Origin: Micromonospora sp. BL4
GTDB taxonomy: Bacteria; Actinomycetota; Actinomycetes; Mycobacteriales; Micromonosporaceae
Length of the DNA: 34,268 nucleotides
Assembly (NCBI RefSeq): GCF_003667505.1
Contig: NZ_RCVJ01000072.1
Coordinates: 1 to 34,268 of the forward strand
Direction: 5' to 3'
In this document: piece by piece, positions 8,663-16,190 of the stretch
Position numbering within the stretch: position 1 is the first letter of the stretch
Layout: every line of letters starts with the position of its first letter
Translations under genes and position numbers: made by a program
The notes under the pieces: model-generated
Told to the model about the DNA's origin: nothing
Database searches by the model: none
Seen by the model: the letters and a program-made list of their open reading frames with translations, nothing else

Positions 8663-9372
8663 CCGACACCCCAGCGGCGTTGCGCGAGGCGCACCACGCG
8701 GACGTCTCCGGCGGCTGGCTGCGCCCGGCCGTCTTCGGCGCGATGGACGGGCTGGTCACCAACATCGCCCTGATCGCCGGGGTCGGCGGCGGCGGGGTCT
8801 CGCCGCGCAGCATCGTGCTCACCGGCTCCGCCGGTCTGGTGGCCGGCGCGATCTCGATGGGGCTCGGCGAGTACACCAGCGTCCGCTCGGCCAACGAGCA
8901 GGTCGCCGCCGAGGTGGCCAAGGAGCGGCGGGAGCTGGAGCGGCACCCCGAGGCGGAGGCCCGCGAGCTGGCCGACGCGTGGGTGGCCCGCGGCCTGCCG
9001 CGGGACCTGGCCACCCAGGTCGCGGAGGCGGTGCGGCGCGACCCGGAGGAGGCGCTGCGGGTGCACGTCCGCGAGGAGTTGGGCGTCGACCCCGACGACC
9101 AGCCCAGCCCGTGGACGGCCGCGATCTCCTCGTTCCTGTTCTTCTCGGTGGGCGCGCTGGTGCCGCTGCTGACGTACCTGTTCGGCGCCACCGAGCTCTG
9201 GCTGGCGCTCGCCGTCGGCGGGCTCGGGCTGTTCGGCGCCGGAGCGGTGGTGGCCCGGTTCACCAACCGGCCCTGGTGGACCAGCGGCCTGCGCCAGCTG
9301 CTGCTGGGCGCCGCGGCGGCCGCCGCCACCTACCTGATCGGTTCGCTGATCGGCGTGCAGGGCGGGCTGTGA
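8659..9372 (+). CDS. VIT1/CCC1-family transporter
   Basis: This is an integral membrane protein of 237 residues. It begins with the signature region [16 protein letters not shown], then a helix rich in Gly/Ser ([21 protein letters not shown]). A soluble acidic and arginine-rich segment (about residues 75-140) is followed by three further hydrophobic helices. Family members carry Fe2+ or Mn2+ across membranes, and the charged middle segment corresponds to the metal-binding domain. The start ATG overlaps the map stop, so it is co-translated with the metalloenzyme map. Whether this reflects metal supply to the aminopeptidase is speculation. Confidence 0.88.
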   Translation: MTDTPAALREAHHADVSGGWLRPAVFGAMDGLVTNIALIAGVGGGGVSPRSIVLTGSAGLVAGAISMGLGEYTSVRSANEQVAAEVAKERRELERHPEAEARELADAWVARGLPRDLATQVAEAVRRDPEEALRVHVREELGVDPDDQPSPWTAAISSFLFFSVGALVPLLTYLFGATELWLALAVGGLGLFGAGAVVARFTNRPWWTSGLRQLLLGAAAAAATYLIGSLIGVQGGL

Positions 9373-9378
9373 CGCCGG

Positions 9379-10116
9379 TCAGGCGGTCAGCAGCTCGTCG
9401 ACCGTGCCGTCGACCGGGCGGCCGCGGGCGCTGAGCTCCTCGGCCTGCCGGGCCAGCACCATCCCCACCTCGGTCATGTCCGCGCCGGCCAGCCCCGTGC
9501 GGCGCACCGCGTCCCCCGGGTCGCGAAAGTAGGTGCGGCTCAGCAGCCCCGTCACCGTGGCCGCGGCCAGCCGTGCCTCGCCGAGCATCAGCAGCGCCTG
9601 GTCCGTCTCGTACCACTCGGCCAACCGGGCGGCCCGGGCGTGCGCCGCGCTGCCCCGGTACCAGGCCTGCCGGGCAGCGGTGCTGAACTCCGCCGGCCGG
9701 GCCCGGGCCAGTCGACCGAGGTGCTCGTCGCGCAGCGTCGGCAGCCAGCCCGTCGGGTCGTGCAGAGCCCGCGTGGTGACGTACCGGTCGGCGGTCAGCG
9801 GCCACAGGGGGGAGAGCACCCGGGCCTGCCCGAGGTAGTCGTCCGCGGCGGCCACGGTCAGGTCGACCAGCACCCCGTCCACCCGCCGGGTCGCCGGTGC
9901 CGGGCCGGTGCCCGGTCGGTAGGTGACCACCAGCATCCCCACCTCACGGTCCCCGCCGCCGTCGTCGTCGCCGTGCGCCAGCGGGCCGTGCACCGCGACG
10001 GCGAGCACGTCGGCCGGAAAGCGCCGCCGGGCCGCCTCGGCGACCTGCTCCGCCACCGTCCACCGTCGATCGTCGCGGGCCCGGTCGACACCGGTCAGTT
10101 CGCTGCTCGCGCTCAC
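9379..10116 (-). CDS. Nucleotidyltransferase-fold protein (kanamycin-nucleotidyltransferase-like)
   Basis: This is a 245-residue protein with the arrangement of aminoglycoside nucleotidyltransferase-like proteins. HGPLAHGDDDGGGDREVGMLVVTYRPG (about residues 40-65) resembles the GSxxxG...D-x-D/E pocket, and the C-terminal half is helical (WYETDQALLMLGEARLAAATVTGLLS). The usual acidic pair is degenerate (DREVGML), so catalysis is uncertain. The start is chosen at GTG 10116 because it overlaps the stop of the last 59-bp repeat mini-ORF (GTGA) and its first codons (VSASSE) match the repeat starts (VSARSE). GTG 10152 is an in-frame alternative with GAGGAG 9 nt upstream. It converges on the VIT1-like gene with a 6-nt gap. 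No resistance function can be assigned. Confidence 0.75.
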   Translation of the reverse strand: MSASSELTGVDRARDDRRWTVAEQVAEAARRRFPADVLAVAVHGPLAHGDDDGGGDREVGMLVVTYRPGTGPAPATRRVDGVLVDLTVAAADDYLGQARVLSPLWPLTADRYVTTRALHDPTGWLPTLRDEHLGRLARARPAEFSTAARQAWYRGSAAHARAARLAEWYETDQALLMLGEARLAAATVTGLLSRTYFRDPGDAVRRTGLAGADMTEVGMVLARQAEELSARGRPVDGTVDELLTA

Positions 10117-10175
10117 GGGATCACCCGCGTTCGCGACTGCGGGGCTCGCCACACCGGCTCACTCCTCGCGCTCAC
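10113..10175 (-). CDS. Repeat-encoded 20-residue mini-ORF, copy 3
   Basis: The N-terminal 16 residues equal copy 2, while the last four are RVIP. Its TGA (10115-10113) overlaps the GTG start of the nucleotidyltransferase gene, so this copy would couple the chain to that gene. The end of the copy has diverged in sequence, but the overlap is kept. Confidence 0.45.
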   Translation of the reverse strand: MSARSEPVWRAPQSRTRVIP

Positions 10176-10234
10176 CGGGCCACCTGTGTTCGCGACTGCG
10201 GGGCTCGCCACACCGGCTCACTCCTCGCGCTCAC
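10172..10234 (-). CDS. Repeat-encoded 20-residue mini-ORF, copy 2
   Basis: Its predicted peptide is MSARSEPVWRAPQSRTQVAR, with GTG as start. It overlaps its neighbours by GTGA on both sides. AGGTGG lies 4-5 nt upstream of the start. No domain is recognisable. The peptide is basic (five Arg, one Glu) and hydrophilic. Confidence 0.45.
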   Translation of the reverse strand: MSARSEPVWRAPQSRTQVAR

Positions 10235-10293
10235 CGGGCCACCTGTGTTCGCGACTGCGGGGCTCGCAACACCGGCTCACTCCTCGCGCTCAC
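10231..10293 (-). CDS. Repeat-encoded 20-residue mini-ORF, copy 1
   Basis: This is the first of three tandem mini-ORFs. Its peptide is that of copy 2 with Leu in place of Trp at position 9. It starts at GTG 10293, preceded by the purine-rich GAGGGGGG, a plausible ribosome site, and lies about 25 nt after the probable transcription start from the TAGGCT element. Its TGA overlaps the next GTG by 4 nt. Function is unknown, and it may serve only to carry ribosomes to the downstream gene. Confidence 0.45.
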   Translation of the reverse strand: MSARSEPVLRAPQSRTQVAR

Positions 10294-10323
10294 CGGACCC
10301 CCCTCGCCTTGCGACTGACGGCC

Positions 10324-10329
10324 AGCCTA
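10324..10329 (-). promoter_or_regulatory. -10 element upstream of mini-ORF chain
   Basis: TAGGCT on the minus strand is identical to the map -10 element. It overlaps the stop codon (TAG 10329-10327) of the Ddn-like gene. A start near 10317 would yield a short leader with GAGGGGGG ahead of mini-ORF copy 1. The overlap with a stop codon could make the match coincidental. Confidence 0.45.
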
Positions 10330-10827
10330 GCCAGCCGGTGGCGGGCCGGCGGGCGCGCCGCGCCCGGTCGGCACCAGCCGGAAGATGCGAATCTCCCGGC
10401 CGCCGGCCCGCTGCACGTACGTGCGGTACGCCGGCCACTCGGTCACCAGGAGCTGCCACAGCCGGTCCCGTTCGGCGCCGCTGGCGGGCTCGGCCCGTAC
10501 CGGCACGCGGCGACCCTTCACGTCCACCTCGGCGGCCGGCTCGGCGAGCAGGTTCATCGCCCAGCCGGGCTGGTGGGTCTGCCCCCAGTTGGAGCCGATC
10601 ACGACGTACGCGTCGCCGTCGGGCACATAGAGCAGGGGATTGCTGCGCGGCTTGCCGGAGCGGCGGCCGGTGGTCGTGATCACCAGGGACGGGATCAGGC
10701 CCAGCGCGACCACCCGGCCCCGGGTGAGTCGGCCGACGATCCGGTCGGCGGGCACCAGCAGGCGGGCGGCGGCGCCGAACCAGCGGTGGTGACCGACTCG
10801 ACGGGTGAGGCTTCCCAGCACTGACAC
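10327..10827 (-). CDS. Deazaflavin (F420)-dependent nitroreductase-family protein
   Basis: This 166-residue protein belongs to the Ddn/DUF385 split-barrel family. LVITTTGRRSGKPRSNPLLYVPDGDAYVVIGSNWGQ (about residues 45-80) is the family core, with the TTGRRSGK segment typical of F420 phosphate contacts. It is followed by HQPGWAMNLLAEPAAEVDVKGRR. Such proteins use reduced F420 on quinones or other acceptors. The substrate is unknown. GTG 10827 is chosen because CAGACT lies 6 nt upstream, fitting a leaderless transcript. GTG codons farther upstream extend only into non-conserved sequence. Confidence 0.88.
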   Translation of the reverse strand: MSVLGSLTRRVGHHRWFGAAARLLVPADRIVGRLTRGRVVALGLIPSLVITTTGRRSGKPRSNPLLYVPDGDAYVVIGSNWGQTHQPGWAMNLLAEPAAEVDVKGRRVPVRAEPASGAERDRLWQLLVTEWPAYRTYVQRAGGREIRIFRLVPTGRGAPAGPPPAG

Positions 10828-10890
10828 GCCGACAGTCTGCCGGCTGCCGCGCCCCGGCGGCACCCCCGAATGCCCGCCGGGGCGCGCTGG

Positions 10891-13692
10891 TCAGTCCAGC
10901 CGCCGCTCGATCGGCAGCCGGGCGCGGGTGAACAGGCCCGCGCCCAGCATCGCCACGACCGGCACCAGCACCAGGACGCCGAGCGCGGGCCACGGCACCA
11001 GGAACGGGTACGGCTCGCGCACCGGCCAGGCGGTGGCGTACTGGCGGTTGACCGAGAGCAGCACGATCGCGGCGGTGCCCAGCCCGGCCACGATGCCGAG
11101 CACCGAGCCGAGGCCGGCGATGATCCCGGCCTGGCAGATCGCCAGCATCCGGCGTACCGCCGGGGCGGCGCCGACCGCCGCGAGGGTGGACAGTTCGGCG
11201 CGCCCCTCGGCGGCGGCGAGCGCCGTGGCTATGCCGGCCGCCCCGACCGTGATCAAACCGGCCGCCGCCGCGAGCAACAGGAGCAGCGGTGAGTTGTCGG
11301 GTGGCGCGGCTCCCTGCTCCACGCTCAACGAGAATGTCCCGAAGGCCTGGAGGGCGGCGGTGAAGCGCTCCTGCCGGTGCGCGTCCGGCGGGCTCGGCGT
11401 GCCGATCACCCAGCCGCTCGGCGACCAGCTCAGGCCGAGGTGTCGAGCCGCGGCGGGGGACAGCAGCAGGCTGGGCTGGCCGACCGCAGCGCTCAGCGCG
11501 TACGAGCGCAGCTCGCCGGTGGTGGCGACCGGCCCGTCCGACCCACCCTGCACCCTGTTGATCCGCACGGTCACCCGGCCGTCGTGCAGATAGCGTGGGT
11601 CGGTCACCACGGCGCCCCCGGCGCGCAGCACCGCGGTGGCGGCGGCGATCTCCGCCGGATCCGCGCCGATGAGGAGTGGCAGCGCGCTGCCGTCGTCCAC
11701 CAGCGTCTGGACGTAACCGCCGTAGTAGTCCCCGCCCGGGGCCACGCAACGCGGGTCCGCCCGGGCCTGCCGCCGCTCCGCCTCGGAGAGGCCGTCCGCG
11801 GGTCGCCAGGGGCAGGCCCGCTCCGGTGGCAGCTCCGGCTCGACGTAGCAGTAGCCGCCGGGCGTGGCCGGTGGTTCGCATGCCGCGGCCTGTAGCGGGG
11901 CCACCGCGTCGGCGTCCAGCTGCGCCCGGGCCGCCGCGCTGACCTGGGCCAGCGTCGGCCCGGGGTCGCGGGGCGGCTCGGAAGGGCTGACCAGCACGTG
12001 ACCGGTCGGCAGCATCGGCTGGTAGGCGCGCGCGTCACGGGCCCCGTCGCTGGCCAGGTATCCGCCGAGCGCGACGCTGCTGGCCACCGCCGCCATCACG
12101 GCGCAGATGGCCGGCGCGGCGGCGGCCCGGTTGCGGCTGGCGTCACGCAGCGCGATCCGGGGCGCCAGCGGCAGCACCCGGCCGAGGCGGGCGAGCGCGC
12201 CGATGAGAGTGGGCGTGCAGCAGACCAGGCCGAGTTCGCCGAGGATCAGGCCGGTCAGGATCACCGCCGGTGAGGTCTGGGTGGCCCCGAGCGCGGCGAG
12301 CGCCGCCCCACCGACCACCAGCGTCAGGCCGAGGACCAGCCACCGTGCCCGGGGCGGGGGCGGAGTGCGTCGCCCGGCGAGCCCGGCGAGGACGTCCTGC
12401 CGGGAGGCGGTCCAGGCCGGTGCGAGCGCGGCGAGCACCCCGGCCAGCACCGCGACCCCACCCAGCAGGACCAGCGCCGACGGCCAGCAGCGGTACCCGC
12501 CGAAGCGCGCGCCGAAGACGTACTGCTCGACCAGCGGGCGGCCGGCGAACGCGGCGCCCACGCCGAGCAGCAGGCCGGCGGCGGCGCCCAGCACGCCCAG
12601 CACCACGCCGTCGGCGAGCACGACCCGACGAAGCTGGGCGGCGTCCCCTCCGGCCACCGCCACCAGCGCGAGGTCACGTCGCCGGCGGCGGACCCCGACC
12701 GCGAAGGCCGGCCCGACCAGCAGTACGACCTCCAGCAGCCCGAGGCCGGCGATCAGCACGCTGGTGCTCAGGTCGGCGGCGTCGGCCGGACCGACGAGCC
12801 CGAGCCAGCGCCGGGACGGCTCCGCCGCCGGGCCGCCGGGGTGGCGCGGCGCGACCAGTACGCCGCGCTCGTTGAGCCGGGACACCAGTGCCGCGTCGAC
12901 GGAGCCGGGCACGTCCACCAGCCAGGTGCTGTTCGGCTCCGGATCGGTGCGCGGCACGGCGGCGGGGTGCAGCGCCACCACCGGGCCGAGATCGTCGGGG
13001 AATTCGACCACCCCGACCACGGTGTACGCCCTGGTCCCGTCGGCGGTGGCCAGGGCGGCGCCGAGGTGCAGGTCCAGGCGGCGGAGCGCCGCCGGGCTCA
13101 CCGCGACCTCGCCGGGTTGCCGTGGCGCCTGTCCGGCCTGGAATCGCACCAGCCCGCGGGCCAACGGGTCGGTGAGGTCGAGCACCCGTCCCTGCACGTT
13201 CTCGTCGCGTTCGGGCCCGTGCACGGCCAGCGGGATCGGCGCGCGCACCTCGGTGACCCGGCTTCCGGAGTGGAGCAGCGCGGTCACCTCGGCGGCGCTC
13301 GTCGGCCGCCGGCCCGATGCGTCGTCCCCCTCCCGGGGATACCAGGTGTCACCCCACTCGTCCTGCCCGATCGGGGTGTCGGCGATCCAGCGGAGCTCCG
13401 CGTCGGCGATACCGAGCCGGCGGTCGATCCGCTCCTGCGGGGTCAGCTCGGCCATGTCGTAGCTCGCCGCCAGGAAGGTCAGCACCAGCACCGGCAGGGC
13501 GATCATCGCGAGCACCAGGACGGTTCGCCGGCGCGCCCGGCGCGATTCTCGCCGGGCGATCCGCAACGCCGCCCGCCAGGAGCCGATCAGCTCGGCCGTC
13601 CGCCGCCGGCGCGGCGGGACGGGTGGCGCGACTGGCGGGGCCGCCGGGACATCGGCGCGGCCGGGGGGCCGCAGCGCCCGGCGGATGGTCAC
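10891..13692 (-). CDS. FtsX-like ABC transporter permease
   Basis: This is a large permease of 933 residues in the two-FtsX-domain layout. An arginine-rich cytoplasmic N-terminus precedes the first membrane helix (about residues 57-77, VLVLAMIALPVLVLTF). A long extracellular region of about 230 residues follows. Clustered helices occur at about 308-430 and 454-505, then a second extracellular region (about 550-790, with several Cys). A final helix cluster lies at about 800-925. The start overlaps the stop of the ATPase gene (GTGA). MacB/FtsX-type systems usually use ATP hydrolysis for mechanical work or export across the envelope rather than import. The cargo is unknown. Confidence 0.9.
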   Translation of the reverse strand: MTIRRALRPPGRADVPAAPPVAPPVPPRRRRTAELIGSWRAALRIARRESRRARRRTVLVLAMIALPVLVLTFLAASYDMAELTPQERIDRRLGIADAELRWIADTPIGQDEWGDTWYPREGDDASGRRPTSAAEVTALLHSGSRVTEVRAPIPLAVHGPERDENVQGRVLDLTDPLARGLVRFQAGQAPRQPGEVAVSPAALRRLDLHLGAALATADGTRAYTVVGVVEFPDDLGPVVALHPAAVPRTDPEPNSTWLVDVPGSVDAALVSRLNERGVLVAPRHPGGPAAEPSRRWLGLVGPADAADLSTSVLIAGLGLLEVVLLVGPAFAVGVRRRRRDLALVAVAGGDAAQLRRVVLADGVVLGVLGAAAGLLLGVGAAFAGRPLVEQYVFGARFGGYRCWPSALVLLGGVAVLAGVLAALAPAWTASRQDVLAGLAGRRTPPPPRARWLVLGLTLVVGGAALAALGATQTSPAVILTGLILGELGLVCCTPTLIGALARLGRVLPLAPRIALRDASRNRAAAAPAICAVMAAVASSVALGGYLASDGARDARAYQPMLPTGHVLVSPSEPPRDPGPTLAQVSAAARAQLDADAVAPLQAAACEPPATPGGYCYVEPELPPERACPWRPADGLSEAERRQARADPRCVAPGGDYYGGYVQTLVDDGSALPLLIGADPAEIAAATAVLRAGGAVVTDPRYLHDGRVTVRINRVQGGSDGPVATTGELRSYALSAAVGQPSLLLSPAAARHLGLSWSPSGWVIGTPSPPDAHRQERFTAALQAFGTFSLSVEQGAAPPDNSPLLLLLAAAAGLITVGAAGIATALAAAEGRAELSTLAAVGAAPAVRRMLAICQAGIIAGLGSVLGIVAGLGTAAIVLLSVNRQYATAWPVREPYPFLVPWPALGVLVLVPVVAMLGAGLFTRARLPIERRLD

Positions 13693-14423
13693 CGGTCGCT
13701 GCCGGACAGCAGTTGCTCGACGCTGCCCAGCGGCGCCGTCGTGTCGACGAGAACCCCGTCGCGCAGGAACACCACCCGGTCGGCCCAGCCGGCGTGCCGC
13801 GCCTCATGGGTGACCAGTACGCCGGCAGCCCCCGCGTCGACCCGGCGGCGCAGCAGGTGCAGCACGGCCTCGCCGGTCTGCGAGTCCAACGCCCCCGTCG
13901 GCTCGTCGGCGAGCACCAGGCGTCGTTCGCCGACCAGGGCCCGGGCGATGGCCACCCGCTGTTGCTGGCCACCGGAGAGCTGGTCGGGGAAGCGGTCGCC
14001 CAGGGCTGGCAGGCCCACCTCGGCCAGCGCGGCCAGTGCCGCCGCGCGGGCCCGGCGCCCGCCGGTGCCGTCGAGCTCCAGCGGGAGGGCGACGTTTTCC
14101 ACGGCGCTGAGGCTGCCCAGCAGGTTGAGCTGCTGGAAGATGTAACCGATACGGCGGCGGCGCAGTTGGGCCAGCCCTCGGCGGTCCAGGGCCCCCAACG
14201 GTTGTCCCTCGACCCGGACCTCGCCGTCGGTCGGGCGGTCCAGCCCACCGGCGAGGGCCAGCAGCGTCGATTTGCCGGAACCGGACGGACCCATCACGGC
14301 GACCAGCTCACCCGGCCGGACGACCAGGCTGACGCCGCGCAGGGCGTGCACCGCCGCGGGGCCGGACCCGTGGGTGCGGTGGACGGCGCGTAGCTCCAGC
14401 ACCGCGTCGTCCGCTCCGCTCAC
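13689..14423 (-). CDS. ABC transporter ATP-binding protein (MacB/LolD type)
   Basis: This 244-residue ATPase has Walker A GPSGSGKST at residues 45-53, a Q-loop near 97, signature LSGGQQQR at 149-156, Walker B LVLADEPT at 169-176 and the H-switch in LVTHEARHA. TGALDSQTG after Walker B is characteristic of the MacB/LolD/FtsE group that pairs with FtsX permeases. GTG 14423 is chosen because GAGGAGG lies upstream and the codon overlaps the PadR stop (GTGA). It sits between the PadR gene and the permease, with overlaps on both sides, so the three form one operon. Confidence 0.93.
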   Translation of the reverse strand: MSGADDAVLELRAVHRTHGSGPAAVHALRGVSLVVRPGELVAVMGPSGSGKSTLLALAGGLDRPTDGEVRVEGQPLGALDRRGLAQLRRRRIGYIFQQLNLLGSLSAVENVALPLELDGTGGRRARAAALAALAEVGLPALGDRFPDQLSGGQQQRVAIARALVGERRLVLADEPTGALDSQTGEAVLHLLRRRVDAGAAGVLVTHEARHAGWADRVVFLRDGVLVDTTAPLGSVEQLLSGSDR

Positions 14424-15022
14424 CGTCGCGCCTCCTCGTCGGCCCACCGCGCCGCGTCGGACGCGTCCGCGTCGCCCGGTCTGGGCGCGGGCGGCCCGGG
14501 GGGCGCGGGTTGGTGCCGCACCAGACTGGTCTCGCAGTGGTCCAGCCAGCGCACCTCCGCCTCGGCCTGGAACACCATCGAGTCCAGCACCAGCCGCCAG
14601 GGCAGGTCCTCCGGCCGGTTGCTGCCGTACTTCAACCGGGTCAACTCCTGCAACGCCCGCATCGTCGCGCTGCGCTGGGCTTGCACCACCGAGCGGACGT
14701 CCACGCCGGGGGTGGTCAGGGCCAGCGCCAGCTTGATGGCCAGCTCGTCACGCGGGCGGTCGGTACGGCTGACCGGGGTGGCGAACCACAGCGCCAGGTC
14801 CGCCCGGCCGGCGTCGGTGATCTCGTACGGGCGTTGCCCGGCCTCGCTCTCCGGCAGCGGGCGCACCAGACCGTCGCGTTCCAGACGGGACAGCGTGGTG
14901 TAGACCTGCCCGATGTTCAGCGGCCAGGTCGAGCCGGTCGACTCCTCGAACGCGGCGCGCAGCTGGTAGCCGTACATCTGGCCGCGTTCGAGCAGGGCGA
15001 GCAACCCGTGACGGATGGACAT
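14420..15022 (-). CDS. PadR-family transcriptional regulator
   Basis: This 200-residue protein has an N-terminal winged helix (LLALLERGQMYGYQLRAAFEESTG...NIGQVYTTLSRLERDGLV, residues 6-54) and a C-terminal helical dimerisation region, as in the PadR-s2/Vir_act_alpha group. The tail is proline- and alanine-rich. PadR regulators usually repress adjacent transporter genes until a ligand binds. A perfect 15-bp palindrome sits 13 nt upstream of the ATG, overlapping the presumed -10, so autoregulation of the regulator-transporter operon is likely. No Shine-Dalgarno is seen, so the message may be leaderless. Confidence 0.92.
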   Translation of the reverse strand: MSIRHGLLALLERGQMYGYQLRAAFEESTGSTWPLNIGQVYTTLSRLERDGLVRPLPESEAGQRPYEITDAGRADLALWFATPVSRTDRPRDELAIKLALALTTPGVDVRSVVQAQRSATMRALQELTRLKYGSNRPEDLPWRLVLDSMVFQAEAEVRWLDHCETSLVRHQPAPPGPPAPRPGDADASDAARWADEEARR

Positions 15023-15035
15023 GGCAACGGAGTAT

Positions 15036-15050
15036 GCATACCTGGTATGC
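15036..15050. promoter_or_regulatory. Palindromic operator candidate for PadR
   Basis: GCATACCTGGTATGC is a perfect 7-bp inverted repeat around one base. The nearby TATGCATA (15033-15040) is also a palindrome. This AT-rich patch stands out in its surroundings. It overlaps a CATACT element (minus strand, 15036-15031) that would be the -10 of the PadR message, so binding would block RNA polymerase. Confidence 0.6.
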
Positions 15051-15074
15051 GCTCCGCAACCGCAGCGAACCCGT

Positions 15075-15512
15075 TCAGGTCGGGCGGCCGGGAAACGCGA
15101 CAGTCGGCGGGGTGAGCCCGGCGGTCTTTCGCCACTTCGTGGCGCGCACGGCGTAGTCGACCAGGGCGGCCAGCGCCTGGTCCCGGTCGGCGCCGGTGGT
15201 GGAGGCCAGCGCGGCCCGCCAGTGCGCCGCGGTGCGCTCCTCCACCTCCACGGCCAGGCGCAGCGCGCTCGCCCGGTCGGTGACCGGGAACGGCAGCGCG
15301 TAGCCGGCCCGGTCCGGTGGCACGGTGCTGGCGGCGGTGCTGAGCTGGACCACCAGCGCGTCGCGCCGGCGTCGGTGCGCGGCTTCGGCCTGGTGCGCGG
15401 CGTCCCGGGCCGCCCCGTTGAGGCGGACGCCGATCCGCCCGTAGGCGTAGATGGCCGCGTACTCGGCGGACAGGGCGGCGGCCAGCGCCTCCCCGGCGGA
15501 CGGCTGTCTCAC
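15075..15512 (-). CDS. Ferritin-like domain protein (DUF4439-type)
   Basis: This 145-residue, mostly helical protein has Glu/His-rich helices: ALSAEYAAIYAYGRIG, AHQAEAAHRRRRDALV, LAVEVEERTAAHWRAAL and ALVDYAVRATKW. The pattern matches DUF4439, a four-helix ferritin-like family of actinobacteria, which I recognise from memory. There is no signal peptide. GTG 15512 overlaps the stop of the upstream lipoprotein gene (GTGA). Whether it binds a di-metal centre is unproven; Glu and His residues suited to one are visible. Confidence 0.7.
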   Translation of the reverse strand: MRQPSAGEALAAALSAEYAAIYAYGRIGVRLNGAARDAAHQAEAAHRRRRDALVVQLSTAASTVPPDRAGYALPFPVTDRASALRLAVEVEERTAAHWRAALASTTGADRDQALAALVDYAVRATKWRKTAGLTPPTVAFPGRPT

Positions 15513-16036
15513 TTCAGTGCCTCCTGGTGGGTGGCCCGGGCGGCGACGATCGACCCGAGCAGCGCCGCCCGTTCCGCCGGGGCCGAGGCGCAGGCGACGG
15601 TGGCGGAGCGCTGGCCGGTCTTCTCCAGCGTCCGCAGGGCGGCCAGCGCGCCGGCCGGCTCGGTCGCCGGGGCGTCGGTCGGGTCCGCGGCGGGCACCGA
15701 CGGCAACGCGACGCCGATCACCCGGGCCAGTTCGGTGGCGTGCGCGGTGTGCGCCTCGGCGATCGGGCCGAGCCGGTCGGCCAGCTCCGGGTGCGCTGCG
15801 GCGCTGGCCCGGTGCGCCGCGGCCAGCCCGAGTGACTCGTCCACCATCGGCCGCAGCGGGTCCGGTGGCGGCGCCGGCTCGTCGTCACGGTCGAAAAGAT
15901 CACAGCCGGTCAGCGGCGTCGCCGCGCCGCCGAGCGCCAGCAGCATCCCGGCACGTAGGAGCTTTCGCCGGGAATGCCCGGATGCCTGGTCGCGCTGTGT
16001 CGTTCTGCCGATCCCCACCGGGCAAGTCAACACCAT
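15509..16036 (-). CDS. Tat-exported lipoprotein, possibly ferritin-like
   Basis: This is a 175-residue protein whose N-terminus carries a twin-arginine signal (SRRKLLRAG, Arg23-Arg24), a hydrophobic stretch and a lipobox LTGC with Cys45 as the likely lipidated residue. The mature part is helical and rich in Ala, His and Glu (AAAHRASAAAHPELADRL, IAEAHTAHATELARVIG), resembling a ferritin-like bundle. ATG 16036 gives a sensible signal length, with GGAG about 9 nt upstream. The open frame extends far upstream but would overlap rimP. It is coupled to the DUF4439-type gene and diverges from rimP. Confidence 0.72.
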   Translation of the reverse strand: MVLTCPVGIGRTTQRDQASGHSRRKLLRAGMLLALGGAATPLTGCDLFDRDDEPAPPPDPLRPMVDESLGLAAAHRASAAAHPELADRLGPIAEAHTAHATELARVIGVALPSVPAADPTDAPATEPAGALAALRTLEKTGQRSATVACASAPAERAALLGSIVAARATHQEALK

Positions 16037-16099
16037 CCGCGCCGCTCCGGGGGCCACTGACGTCGGTGCGCCGCCCGGTCCGCCGACGGGCCGGCGCGT

Positions 16100-16138
16100 T
16101 ACGCTCTGCGCAGCCACCGGCGCGTCCGCTCCGGTGGC
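16100..16138 (+). promoter_or_regulatory. Candidate rimP operon promoter and leader hairpin
   Basis: TACGCT at 16100-16105 fits TANNNT and would start transcription near 16112. Directly after it, GCCACCGG (16113-16120) and CCGGTGGC (16131-16138) form a perfect 8-bp stem with a 10-nt loop. The leader would therefore begin with a hairpin, about 50 nt before the rimP start. Confidence 0.4.
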
Positions 16139-16190
16139 GTGCCGGCATGGCGGGACGAGCGGGACCGTCGACCAGGGAAAGGGTGCGGAG

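Larger units (their letters stand above)
10106..10316 (-). repeat. Tandem 59-bp repeat with built-in start and stop codons
   Basis: Near-identical 59-bp units align at 10129, 10188 and 10247, with a degenerate copy near 10306. Read on the minus strand, each unit holds GTGAGCGCGAGGAGTGAGCC and later CCCCGCAGTCGCGAACACAG. Two complete copies are nearly identical. The copy nearest the nucleotidyltransferase diverges at its end. Because 59 equals 21 codons minus 4 nt, every unit encodes one 20-codon ORF ending in a GTGA overlap with the next. Confidence 0.93.

Noticed and set aside
9379..10116. Aminoglycoside resistance gene
   Set aside because: Only the general nucleotidyltransferase layout is visible and the acidic catalytic pair is degenerate, so no resistance role is claimed.
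10106..10316. CRISPR array
   Set aside because: The 59-bp units are directly adjacent with no unique spacers, and no cas genes are nearby. The units read as coupled mini-ORFs instead.
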